From positions 71,619 to 135,618 of the forward strand of contig JAGASI010000025.1 of NCBI GenBank assembly GCA_017621845.1: 64,000 nt of DNA. The letters run 5' to 3'. Below are positions 19,711 through 27,379 of the stretch, one piece after another (within the stretch, counting starts at the first letter, position 1; each line of letters opens with the position of its first letter). The translations under genes were made by a program, and so were the position numbers. The notes under the pieces are model-generated. The model was given only the letters and a program-made list of their open reading frames with translations. It searched no databases and was not told the origin of the DNA. The DNA is from Muribaculaceae bacterium (GTDB taxonomy: Bacteria > Bacteroidota > Bacteroidia > Bacteroidales > Muribaculaceae).

Positions 19711-22146
19711 ATGAATTTTAAGACCCTTATCGTGGCATTGTTCATGCTACTGACAGCAACCGGTGCTTCAGCCTTCAGCTTAAAACTACGTGCCGTTGAC
19801 TCCCAAGGAGACCCTGAGGCATACGCCACATGTCGCATATACAGCGCCACCGACTCAACACGGTCCGTTGCCGCCGGCATCACCGACTCTCTGGGATACT
19901 ATAAGGCCACACTACCCTCGGCAGGCAATTACCGCGTAATCCTCGAGGTTCCGGGCAAAGACGCCGCCGCACGCCAATTCTCGCTCTCCGACACCAACCC
20001 CGATACCGACCTCGGCGACATGACCTCGGGTGTCTCAGAACTCGGCGAAATTGTAGTCACCGCCCAACGCCCTCTCGTGGTAAGGGAACTGGACCGCATT
20101 GGATATGACGTACAAGCCGACGAAGACTCCAAGACCGTAACTGTCAACGAAATACTCAAGAAAGTCCCGATGGTAAACGTTGACTCAGAAGGAAACATAA
20201 CCATCAACGGCTCATCAGACTTCAAGATATACAAGAACGGTCGGCCCAACTCATCGATGTCCAAAAACGCCAAAGAGCTATTCAAAGCCCTCCCGGCATC
20301 CATGATTAAGAAAATAGAAGTAATCACCGAACCGGGTGCCGCCTACGATGCCGAAGGTGTAGCCGCCATCCTCAATATCGTCACCCTCGAGAATACTGTA
20401 ATCAAAGGCGTCATGGGCACTGCCTCGGCACACGCCTCAACTCTCAATCCACTGAACGGCGCCAACCTATGGCTCACATCACAAATCGACAAAGTCACAT
20501 TCTCGCTCAACGGAGGAATGTTCCACCAAAACAAAAAAATATCAGACCATACAAATACCGAAGACTATATCTACGATAACGGCTCTCACCGTGAATCTAC
20601 CAGCACCGGAAACACATCGGGATACGGCGGATACGGTGGACTGGAACTCTCCTGGGAGCCTGACACCCTCAACCTGTTCACCATCGAAGGCAACATGTTC
20701 TCATACGGCGTAAAACCCGAGGGAGCCGGTTCTATGTCATTCACCGATGCCGACGGCAACATAATATCAAGCTACAACTCACGATACTACTACCCAAAAT
20801 ACAAATACATCGACCTTGACATGACTGCAGCATACCAAAGGTCGACACGCCGCAAGGGAGAAACTTTCACTCTGAGCTACCAACTCTCCACCAACAACAA
20901 CTCTTCACTTCAGAACACCGAGTACACCGACATCATCGGTTCTTCTATACCCTACACGGCCATATATAAAGACTATAAATTGAATTTTATCGAACACACA
21001 TTTCAATTTGACTGGACACGTCCCATTTCTAAAATACACACCCTCGACGTCGGCGCCAAATACATCGCCCGACGCAATTCATCCAAGGACAACAGCCAAT
21101 ATGTGGGATGGCAAGACAGATTCACCGACTTCCGCCACATCACCGACATAGCCGCACTATATGCCCAGTATTCGGTCAAAATCAATAAAGTATCCCTCCG
21201 TGCCGGTCTCCGATATGAATTCTCAAAACTCAAAGCCTCATACCCCTCCCCATCGATACCGGCCGGCAACGACAAGCCATACACGTCCAACCTCAACGAC
21301 TGGGTACCTACCGTCGCTGCCTCATGGAATATCAACGATGCCAACTCGCTGTCACTCAACTACTCGACTCGTATCAACCGACCCGGCATACAATATCTCA
21401 ACCCTGCGGCATCAATATCGCCAACCGAAATTTCGATGGGCAACCCCGATCTCGAGAGCGCACGTCACCAGTCTTTCAAACTCCAGTACATGCTTATGCG
21501 GCCCAAGGCCACAGTTAACTTCTCGGTGCGCTACTCATGGACCAACAATAGCATATCGTCTCTGGAATACCTCAAAGACAACATTATATACTCGACATAT
21601 GGAAACGTCGGACGCACACGCGACCTGACTTTCAACGGATTCGGTCAATTCTCGTTCGGCTCCAAGACTCGCATGATGATTAACTTTGCCATAGGTCGCA
21701 ATGACAACCGCTGGGATGGATACCGACTCGCTCGCTGGTACTACCGAGGATGGTTCTCTCTTACCCAGAAACTGCCATGGCAGATCGAGGCCGAAGCTTC
21801 ACTATGGATACAACCTCAATGGGTCGATGGTGTATACTCTTACAACTCAACGTCTTTAGGCAATCGTTTATTCCCCTCTCTAAGCTTCAAACGCTCATTC
21901 CTCAAAGACAACCGACTGAGCGTGCGTATCGGCCTTCATAACATCACCGGCAAACGCACTTCTACTTATTCCTATATCAACGGCCCATACACCGGCAAGT
22001 CTACCTTCCGTAACGAAGCAGGTATCACCGGCATGTTGAGCATAAGCTACCGATTCGGCTCGCTTAATGCCCAAGTCAAGAAAGTCAAAAATGCCATCTC
22101 AAACGACGACCTCGAAGGTCAGGGCAAAAAATCAGGAGTAAACTAA
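19711..22146 (+). CDS. TonB-dependent receptor-like outer-membrane beta-barrel protein
   Basis: An 811-residue outer-membrane protein with a signal peptide (1-21), an N-terminal carboxypeptidase-regulatory-like beta sandwich (about 22-100), then a plug domain (about 105-230). The plug contains VNEILKKVPMVNVDSEGNI and KIEVITEPGAAYDAEG-type motifs. A long beta-barrel rich in Tyr, Ser and Asn follows. The pattern fits the OMP_b-brl_3 group of TonB-dependent receptors rather than SusC: no SusC signature and no SusD partner are present. Its ligand cannot be told from sequence; siderophores, peptides or metals are all possible. The gene stands alone and ends at a strong bidirectional hairpin. Confidence 0.85.
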   Translation: MNFKTLIVALFMLLTATGASAFSLKLRAVDSQGDPEAYATCRIYSATDSTRSVAAGITDSLGYYKATLPSAGNYRVILEVPGKDAAARQFSLSDTNPDTDLGDMTSGVSELGEIVVTAQRPLVVRELDRIGYDVQADEDSKTVTVNEILKKVPMVNVDSEGNITINGSSDFKIYKNGRPNSSMSKNAKELFKALPASMIKKIEVITEPGAAYDAEGVAAILNIVTLENTVIKGVMGTASAHASTLNPLNGANLWLTSQIDKVTFSLNGGMFHQNKKISDHTNTEDYIYDNGSHRESTSTGNTSGYGGYGGLELSWEPDTLNLFTIEGNMFSYGVKPEGAGSMSFTDADGNIISSYNSRYYYPKYKYIDLDMTAAYQRSTRRKGETFTLSYQLSTNNNSSLQNTEYTDIIGSSIPYTAIYKDYKLNFIEHTFQFDWTRPISKIHTLDVGAKYIARRNSSKDNSQYVGWQDRFTDFRHITDIAALYAQYSVKINKVSLRAGLRYEFSKLKASYPSPSIPAGNDKPYTSNLNDWVPTVAASWNINDANSLSLNYSTRINRPGIQYLNPAASISPTEISMGNPDLESARHQSFKLQYMLMRPKATVNFSVRYSWTNNSISSLEYLKDNIIYSTYGNVGRTRDLTFNGFGQFSFGSKTRMMINFAIGRNDNRWDGYRLARWYYRGWFSLTQKLPWQIEAEASLWIQPQWVDGVYSYNSTSLGNRLFPSLSFKRSFLKDNRLSVRIGLHNITGKRTSTYSYINGPYTGKSTFRNEAGITGMLSISYRFGSLNAQVKKVKNAISNDDLEGQGKKSGVN

Positions 22147-22165
22147 CCCTCAAACAACAGGACAA

Positions 22166-22219
22166 TAAGAGACATCACGATACATCACGGTATAACAAGA
22201 TGTATCATGATGTCTCTTA
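22166..22219. terminator. Bidirectional terminator-like hairpin
   Basis: TAAGAGACATCACGATACATC at 22166-22186 pairs with the 21 bases at 22199-22219, with one internal mismatch and a 12-base loop. It lies between the convergent outer-membrane protein gene and the holin gene. Its stem resembles the hairpin at 26639-26672. Confidence 0.75.
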
Positions 22220-22224
22220 ATATT

Positions 22225-22683
22225 TTACAAATGACGGCCGGCCTTATCTATCAGCCACCGCCGCGCATGTCGCGCCCATGTCGCTCCATTCATTGACGCC
22301 TCATTCTCAAGTATCGACAGCGCTTGCCAGAAACACACGGCACCTGCCGCAACCTTCATCAGCGACAAGTCAACGCCTCCCACCGTAATCACTCCGGCAC
22401 CCTCAAGAATAGCCTCATCGACACCGTGAGACAACAACAGCAACGCATACACCTTGCCCAACGTCACCGGCACGCGCCCCAGACGACGCGATGACAACTT
22501 ACCGACATCACGGGGCGCGTCCTTGACACGTCGTCTGACACGCCGCGACAGTCGCCACGCCGTCACACAATCGGCAAACACCATCGCCGTGCATATCGCC
22601 GCACATGGCAGTGCCGGACCCACAAAATTCCACACCACGCCACCAACACCGGTTGCTATGGTTTTAATAACATTGTAATTCAT
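22225..22683 (-). CDS. Phage-type holin (holin 4 family-like)
   Basis: A 152-residue membrane protein with hydrophobic segments at about 17-42, 76-92 and 106-128. The last carries ALSILENEASMNG, which matches the SILEN motif of the toxin-secretion/phage-lysis holin family (Phage_holin_4). A strongly basic stretch (RLSRRVRRRVKD) follows the first segment. Holins open the inner membrane to let an endolysin reach the wall. It is the last gene of a three-gene minus-strand cassette, 4 bases after the spanin-like gene. The family match is by eye, so another small membrane protein is possible. Confidence 0.7.
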   Translation of the reverse strand: MNYNVIKTIATGVGGVVWNFVGPALPCAAICTAMVFADCVTAWRLSRRVRRRVKDAPRDVGKLSSRRLGRVPVTLGKVYALLLLSHGVDEAILEGAGVITVGGVDLSLMKVAAGAVCFWQALSILENEASMNGATWARHARRWLIDKAGRHL

Positions 22684-22687
22684 AGTA

Positions 22688-23140
22688 TCAAGATTTTTTT
22701 AAGTTAAGATTGTGTTTAAATTTAAACCAAGTTACCAATACCATCGATATAATCAACAGCATCAAACCCACCGGCCACCAGTACGAGACCACTCGTGTCT
22801 CGGTCTTCTGATGACGCTCGACATACACTGTATCGGTCTTGATTAGAGCCAAAGTATCGCGATGACTTACCATAACCGATGACCCGGCCTGCCGCCCTCG
22901 TGTCAGTGTCAACGACCGGGCACTCAACATCACCGTGTCCCCCGACGCCCGAGCCAATGTCAACACCGGTGCCTCGACATACACCGTCATCGTATCGGTC
23001 ACCGTGTCACGATGACTCCCGGTCTCCATCTCAACAGCTGTCATACGCGTGTCGGCCACTTGGCTTCTCACCTCATCCCTGGCCGACCGACAGCAGGGCA
23101 TCATAACCCCCGCCGCCAACATAAATAGCAACAGTCTCAT
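22688..23140 (-). CDS. Spanin-like lipoprotein or membrane protein of the lysis cassette
   Basis: A 150-residue protein of no recognised family. It has a hydrophobic N-terminus ending in the Cys pair MPCC (lipobox-like, about residues 14-17), a Thr/Val/Asp-rich middle (20-115) with repeated SHRDT motifs at about 42 and 92, and a C-terminal transmembrane segment (about 119-137) followed by a short basic tail. An N-terminal lipid anchor combined with a C-terminal transmembrane segment is the topology of a unimolecular spanin. Its place between endolysin and holin supports that, but the assignment rests on topology and context only. It overlaps the amidase gene by 4 bases (ATGA). Confidence 0.5.
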   Translation of the reverse strand: MRLLLFMLAAGVMMPCCRSARDEVRSQVADTRMTAVEMETGSHRDTVTDTMTVYVEAPVLTLARASGDTVMLSARSLTLTRGRQAGSSVMVSHRDTLALIKTDTVYVERHQKTETRVVSYWWPVGLMLLIISMVLVTWFKFKHNLNLKKS

Positions 23141-23544
23141 AGGTCACGGTATTCTCGGGTTGCATCAAATGAGGGACATGCCTTGGCAGCATAGTCGCGA
23201 TGCCCTGCAATCTTTACACCCGGAAATTTGTTTTTGAGCTCTCTCAGCAATAGTACCAAGGCCTGACGTTGCTGAGGCGTGCGCGTGTCTTTTGGCCTAA
23301 AATTGGTGTCACACCCACCCACATAACACACCCCGATAGACTCGCGGTTGTGACCCCGACAGTGGGCTCCAGGCTCTTCAAGACACCGCCCGGCTTCAAT
23401 ACTACCGTCAAGTCTCACAAGATAATGATAGCCCACATCCTTAAAGCCACGTTGCAAATGCCAACGTCTCACATCATTGACCGTTACATCTCGGCCCTCG
23501 GGCGTCGCCGTGCAATGCACCACGATAAGATTGATTTTTCTCAT
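23137..23544 (-). CDS. N-acetylmuramoyl-L-alanine amidase, T7 lysozyme type
   Basis: A 135-residue single-domain amidase that cleaves the bond between MurNAc and L-alanine in peptidoglycan. The zinc ligands expected for the T7 lysozyme/Amidase_2 family are visible: His10 in VVHCTATP, His115 in AGHRDY and Cys123 in KACPSFD. YHYLVRLDGSIEAGR and GHNRESIGVCYVGG are family segments. It has no signal peptide, so it needs a holin to reach the wall, and a holin gene lies two genes downstream. It is the first gene of the cassette, with a promoter 54 bases upstream. Phage endolysins and domesticated copies share this form. Confidence 0.9.
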   Translation of the reverse strand: MRKINLIVVHCTATPEGRDVTVNDVRRWHLQRGFKDVGYHYLVRLDGSIEAGRCLEEPGAHCRGHNRESIGVCYVGGCDTNFRPKDTRTPQQRQALVLLLRELKNKFPGVKIAGHRDYAAKACPSFDATREYRDL

Positions 23545-23597
23545 AATAGTATTAATTTAAGATAAGGTTAAAAAATAATAGATTGGTTAATACGCCA

Positions 23598-23630
23598 CAA
23601 AATTACAATTTATTTTTAAATTACACCAAT
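23598..23630 (-). promoter_or_regulatory. Promoter candidate of the lysis cassette
   Basis: On the minus strand TAATTTTG (23605-23598) matches TAnnTTTG exactly; ATTG at 23630-23627 stands in for TTTG at 21 bases. The leader would be about 50 bases. This is a host-type vegetative promoter, so the lysis genes may be expressed without phage factors. Confidence 0.55.
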
Positions 23631-23758
23631 CTTTACATTGTTTTTTTATAAAACGGTCCACTCTCAATTTTTGGTGCAGACAAGGTCTACCCCCCCCCCG
23701 TTGTCTGTCGCCCACTACTCACTATATCATTACTGAACTTGTATTCAGGATTTTTTGT

Positions 23759-23766
23759 TATCTTTG
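23759..23766 (+). promoter_or_regulatory. -7 element for the FKBP operon
   Basis: TATCTTTG is an exact TAnnTTTG match followed by TGGC. The upstream -33 element is imperfect (CTTG near 23738-23741). Transcription would begin near 23770, giving a leader of about 80 bases. Confidence 0.55.
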
Positions 23767-23850
23767 TGGCGAGAAAGGTATGTACCCCTGACAACACATG
23801 CCATAAGCCATCTATACAAGATATTATTTTACTAACACAATAACACAACT

Positions 23851-24477
23851 ATGGACAATCAGAACCAAGAACTTGACCGCATAAGCTATGCACTCGGATT
23901 AAGCATGGGTAACAACTTCCGTGCCTCGGGTATTCAGAAAATCAACGTGCGCGACTTTGCCGATGGCGTAGCCGCAGTCTTTGACGGACTTGCTCCCCGC
24001 ATGAGCTATGACGAGGCCAAGGCCGAAATACAGCAATTCTTCGGTGAAATGGAGAAAAAACAACAAGCCGAAGCCGCCAAGATGGCCGAGGTAAACAAGG
24101 CCGCCGGTGAGTCATTCCTCGCCGAGAACGGCAAACGTGTCGAAGTCAAGACAACACCATCAGGACTTCAATATGAAGTGCTCACCGAAGGCGACGGACC
24201 ACAACCCAAAGCCACAGACCAAGTCGAGGTACACTATACCGGCCGACTCATCGACGGCACTGTCTTTGACTCTTCTGTAGACCGCGGAGCCCCAGCCACA
24301 TTCGGCGTTACACAAGTTATCCCCGGATGGGTAGAAGCTCTACAACTCATGAAAGCAGGTTCTAAATGGCGTCTGTTCATACCATCCGACCTCGCTTACG
24401 GCCCCAACGGTGCCGGTGGGGTAATCGGACCCAACCAAACATTAATATTTGACGTTGAACTCTTGAAAGTGCTATAA
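23851..24477 (+). CDS. FKBP-type peptidyl-prolyl isomerase, FklB/Mip-like
   Basis: A 208-residue protein with an N-terminal helical dimerisation domain (about 5-95; RISYALGLSMGNN, then FFGEMEKKQQAEAAK) and a C-terminal FKBP domain (about 105-208). The FKBP part has YTGRLIDGTVFDSS, VIPGWVEALQLMKAGSKW and IPSDLAYGPNGAG, the substrate-pocket motifs. It speeds cis-trans isomerisation of Xaa-Pro bonds. I see no signal peptide, so a cytoplasmic FklB-like role is likely. A second, exported FKBP gene follows 36 bases downstream in the same operon. Confidence 0.93.
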   Translation: MDNQNQELDRISYALGLSMGNNFRASGIQKINVRDFADGVAAVFDGLAPRMSYDEAKAEIQQFFGEMEKKQQAEAAKMAEVNKAAGESFLAENGKRVEVKTTPSGLQYEVLTEGDGPQPKATDQVEVHYTGRLIDGTVFDSSVDRGAPATFGVTQVIPGWVEALQLMKAGSKWRLFIPSDLAYGPNGAGGVIGPNQTLIFDVELLKVL

Positions 24478-24513
24478 ACCATCTCGGCTCACCTCGATTA
24501 ACAATATCAAATT

Positions 24514-25248
24514 ATGAGAACTTTACTAACGGCATTGGCAATCATGGGCGCTTTTTTTATGGCGCCCGGCGCCATGGCTGAAGACGCCAAGCCCGCCATG
24601 TCTCAAGGTCAGACCGACTCTCTTACACAGGCCGCAGCCACCATCTTGACCCAAAACATCCTCGGCTCGCTCGACAACCTCAACAAACTCGGCGTCAAAA
24701 TCAACCGCGACGACTTCATACTGGCTCTCAGCTCATCTCTGGCCGGAGGCAACACAGGATTTACAGCCGAAACCGCCGACAAATATATCGGTGACTACAT
24801 CGAAAGCCTTCGGCCCAACCGCCCAGACACCGTACCAATGGCCGGCGAAATAGCTTTCATCAAAAAAGCCGCTGCCATCGAGGGTGCCCAAACACTTCCC
24901 TCAGGTCTCGTCTTTCAAGTTATAACCGAGGGCGAGGGAGTACATCCCACTGTCCAAGACCAGGTTATAGTCAACTATACAGGTCGTCTCAGCAATGGTG
25001 ACATATTTGACCAGACCGATGACCAACCCGCCACATTTGATGTCACCCGCGTCATCCCCGGCTTTACCGAGGGCCTGTTGTTGATGAAACCCGGTGGAAC
25101 ATACCGTCTCACCATTCCGGCCAACCTCGCTTACGGGACCAAAGGTATTCCCGGCATTATCCCCGGCAACTCGGCACTCGAGTTTACCGTAACACTCGAA
25201 GGTGTTCAACTCCCGGCCTCGGAGAACGGCACGGCCCCTTCCAAATGA
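24514..25248 (+). CDS. Exported FKBP-type peptidyl-prolyl isomerase
   Basis: A 244-residue relative of the preceding gene with a signal peptide (MRTLLTALAIMGAFFMAPGAMA, cut near residue 22), an N-terminal helical domain (about 35-130) and a C-terminal FKBP domain (about 140-235; NYTGRLSNGDIFDQT, RVIPGFTEGLLLMKPGG and IPANLAYGTKG). It should act in the periplasm as a folding helper. It lies 36 bases after the cytoplasmic paralogue, so the pair supplies both compartments from one transcript. Its stop overlaps the next gene's start (ATGA). Confidence 0.92.
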   Translation: MRTLLTALAIMGAFFMAPGAMAEDAKPAMSQGQTDSLTQAAATILTQNILGSLDNLNKLGVKINRDDFILALSSSLAGGNTGFTAETADKYIGDYIESLRPNRPDTVPMAGEIAFIKKAAAIEGAQTLPSGLVFQVITEGEGVHPTVQDQVIVNYTGRLSNGDIFDQTDDQPATFDVTRVIPGFTEGLLLMKPGGTYRLTIPANLAYGTKGIPGIIPGNSALEFTVTLEGVQLPASENGTAPSK

Positions 25249-25595
25249 CATCCATGACATTCAACGACCTGACATCCCTAAAACAGGCTCAACAGATTGT
25301 TGACCAATGGATAATGGCTACTGGCCAAGGTTATTTCTCTCCCCTGACCAATATGGCCATGTTGACCGAAGAAACAGGCGAAGTCGCCCACATCATAGCC
25401 CGGAGATATGGTGACCAGCAACCCAAGGCCTCAGATAACATCTCCCATGAGGCGCTCGCCGACGAGCTCGCCGACCTCCTGTGGGTAACTCTCGCCATCG
25501 CCAACCAGACAGGCGTAGACCTGACCCAAGCCCTCGCCCGCAACCTTGACAAGAAAACCCGCCGGGACGCCCACCGCTGGGACTCTACTAAGTAA
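25245..25595 (+). CDS. MazG-like nucleotide pyrophosphohydrolase
   Basis: A 116-residue all-alpha NTP pyrophosphatase-like protein. The metal-binding pattern of the MazG family is visible: EETGE at 42-46 and DELAD at 73-77, with the spacing expected for EExxE...ExxD. Such enzymes hydrolyse non-canonical or excess NTPs to NMP and pyrophosphate. The first ATG at 25245 overlaps the upstream stop by 4 bases; a second ATG, at 25254, would remove three residues only. Its place after two isomerase genes looks like transcriptional convenience rather than shared function. Confidence 0.87.
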   Translation: MTSMTFNDLTSLKQAQQIVDQWIMATGQGYFSPLTNMAMLTEETGEVAHIIARRYGDQQPKASDNISHEALADELADLLWVTLAIANQTGVDLTQALARNLDKKTRRDAHRWDSTK

Positions 25596-25620
25596 TAGTG
25601 AGTAATGAATAGTGATTAGG
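25592..25620. repeat. Degenerate intergenic repeat, copy 1
   Basis: The stretch around TAGTGAGTAATGAATAGTGA just after the mazG-like gene resembles TAGTGAGTATTGAATAATGG at 58831-58850. Both lie in gaps at gene ends, which suggests a low-complexity dispersed repeat. Confidence 0.4.
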
Positions 25621-25727
25621 CGATGTCGTTTTAATCGATTCATCCGACATATTCTCGCTATCCTCTCGACATCCCCTCAATCCCCCCAAAAAAATTAAAT
25701 ATAATTCAACCATAAAAATTTTTAACC

Positions 25728-26612
25728 ATGGCAGACAAATATCATGATCAAATCACAGCCTCCCGCGTCACCACTGACGACGCAGAGGTTAAATCCCAAG
25801 TAGAGAAAATTCTCGCCGAACACCAGGCCGAGAACACCAATACCGAGGTATACAAATTCCTCCTGAACACCGTTGACCTCACCACCCTCAAGTCTACCGA
25901 CTCACCATCCTCGGTAGCAGCCTTCACCGAGCGTGTCAACGCATTTGACGCCGAGTATCCCCAACTCAAAAACGTTGCCGCCATCTGCGTATACCCCAAC
26001 TTTGCCGGTGTCGTACGCACCGTCCTCGAGGTGGATGCCGTTGACGTTTGCTGTGTCTCGGGATGCTTCCCCTCATCCCAGAGCTTTATAGAAGCCAAGA
26101 TTGCCGAGACCGCTCTCGCTGTCGAGGCCGGCGCCGACGAGGTTGACATCGTCCTCAACCTTGGCAACTTCTTTGATGATGACTATGAGGAAGTGTGCGA
26201 CGAAATCTCCGAACAGAAACATTCGGCTCGTGACGCACGTCTCAAGGTTATCCTCGAGACCGGCGCACTAAAAACCGCCAAAAACATCCGCGACGCATCT
26301 ATACTGTCAATGTACTCGGGTGCCGACTTTATCAAGACCTCTACCGGCAAAGAATATCCGGGCGCCTCGCTCGAAGCCGCATACATCATGTGCCAATGCA
26401 TCAAAGAATACTATGAGCAGACCGGCCGCATGGTAGGTTTCAAAGCCGCCGGTGGCGTGGTTACTTCTGAGGAAGCAGTCCAATATTACACCTTGGTCAA
26501 AGAAATTCTCGGCGAACAATGGCTCACCAACGAATACTTCCGTCTTGGAGCATCACGCCTCGCCAACAACCTGCTGAGCTCTATTCTCGGTCAGGAAACC
26601 AAGCATTTCTAA
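25728..26612 (+). CDS. deoC: Deoxyribose-phosphate aldolase
   Basis: The enzyme splits 2-deoxyribose-5-phosphate into glyceraldehyde-3-phosphate and acetaldehyde in deoxynucleoside breakdown. The 294-residue protein has the class I aldolase residues: the Schiff-base lysine in FIKTSTGK, the helper lysine in GFKAAGGV and the aspartate in ADEVDIVLN. It is longer than E. coli DeoC (259) at the N-terminus (about 45 residues before the core), which is usual for the Bacteroidota form. The gene stands alone: other deo genes are not nearby. A hairpin follows it. Confidence 0.95.
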   Translation: MADKYHDQITASRVTTDDAEVKSQVEKILAEHQAENTNTEVYKFLLNTVDLTTLKSTDSPSSVAAFTERVNAFDAEYPQLKNVAAICVYPNFAGVVRTVLEVDAVDVCCVSGCFPSSQSFIEAKIAETALAVEAGADEVDIVLNLGNFFDDDYEEVCDEISEQKHSARDARLKVILETGALKTAKNIRDASILSMYSGADFIKTSTGKEYPGASLEAAYIMCQCIKEYYEQTGRMVGFKAAGGVVTSEEAVQYYTLVKEILGEQWLTNEYFRLGASRLANNLLSSILGQETKHF

Positions 26613-26638
26613 TAATTACCATCTTCAATATGATGTCT

Positions 26639-26672
26639 CATGATGCAACTTGATATATCTTGTTGCATCATG
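26639..26672. terminator. Terminator-like hairpin after deoC
   Basis: CATGATGCAAC (26639-26649) and GTTGCATCATG (26662-26672) form an 11-bp stem with a 12-base loop. No clear T-run follows, so it may be a repeat or an RNA 3' end rather than an intrinsic terminator. The surrounding GATGTCTCATGATG text is like that at 22199-22219. Confidence 0.55.
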
Positions 26673-26740
26673 TTACATCTTGAATTATCTCGGGGCATCA
26701 CGATGATTTTTAATGCATCGGGAGTTAACACATATCACTT

Positions 26741-27379
26741 ATGCAATTCTACATCTACAATAACGGCCCTCAAGGCCCTTTCACCCGTGAGGAGCTCATG
26801 GGCATGAACATCACCGAGGACACCCCGGTGTGGTATGAAGGTCTCGAAGATTGGATGCCGGCTTCGGTTGCTCCGGAGACAGCGTCTTTATTCCGTGGCA
26901 TCAGCGTCGAGGACCTGGCTCCCCGTCCCAACCACGAGCCCGAACAGAATGAAAACACCGGCCAACAGCCCAATGAGCTTCCCTACGGCCAACAACCGAT
27001 GGAGCAGCCACAAGGTCAATTCCAAGGACAACCGATGTTTGGTCCTCAAACAGGGAGTTTCCAAGGCCCTCAACCTCAATTCCCCCACCAACCTCAGCAG
27101 GTCCACTATGTACCTACAGGTCAGCGGCCGGTTAAACGACCCAAATCTTATCTCACGGCATCCATCATTGTTACCATCCTGTTTTCAATCATAGGCATTG
27201 TGGCTGTCGTATATGCCTCTCGCACACGCTCGGCTATCAAATACGGCGACTTTACCGAAGCCGACAGACTATCCCAGCGCTCCCAACTATGGATTATAAT
27301 CTCAATTGTTGTCGGATTGGTCGTCGGATACTTCCAGTTTATGTATCTCATGGGCTCGAGCCTTGGCGGAATGGCCTGA
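26741..27379 (+). CDS. GYF_2 domain and CD225/dispanin fusion membrane protein
   Basis: A 212-residue protein with three parts. Residues 1-50 form a GYF_2 (DUF4339) domain: YIYNNGPQGPFTREEL, TPVWYEGLEDW. Residues about 55-132 are a Pro/Gln-rich linker. Residues about 135-205 resemble the CD225/dispanin domain, with two membrane segments and the family's GIVAVVYASRTRSAIKYGD loop. GYF domains bind proline-rich peptides, and dispanins (as in vertebrate IFITM proteins) affect membrane curvature and fusion; the bacterial function is unknown. The gene ends inside the convergent GT-C gene (78-base overlap). Confidence 0.83.
   Translation: MQFYIYNNGPQGPFTREELMGMNITEDTPVWYEGLEDWMPASVAPETASLFRGISVEDLAPRPNHEPEQNENTGQQPNELPYGQQPMEQPQGQFQGQPMFGPQTGSFQGPQPQFPHQPQQVHYVPTGQRPVKRPKSYLTASIIVTILFSIIGIVAVVYASRTRSAIKYGDFTEADRLSQRSQLWIIISIVVGLVVGYFQFMYLMGSSLGGMA

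Larger units (their letters stand above)
23545..23850. other. Divergent intergenic region with a poly-C tract
   Basis: 306 bases between the amidase gene and the FKBP gene hold the minus-strand promoter (23598-23630), a run of ten C residues at 23690-23699, and the plus-strand -7 element TATCTTTG at 23759-23766. No ORF is supported. Confidence 0.55.

Noticed and set aside
22225..23544. Prophage
   Set aside because: Only three lysis-type genes are present; no structural, replication or integration genes, and no attachment repeats were seen.
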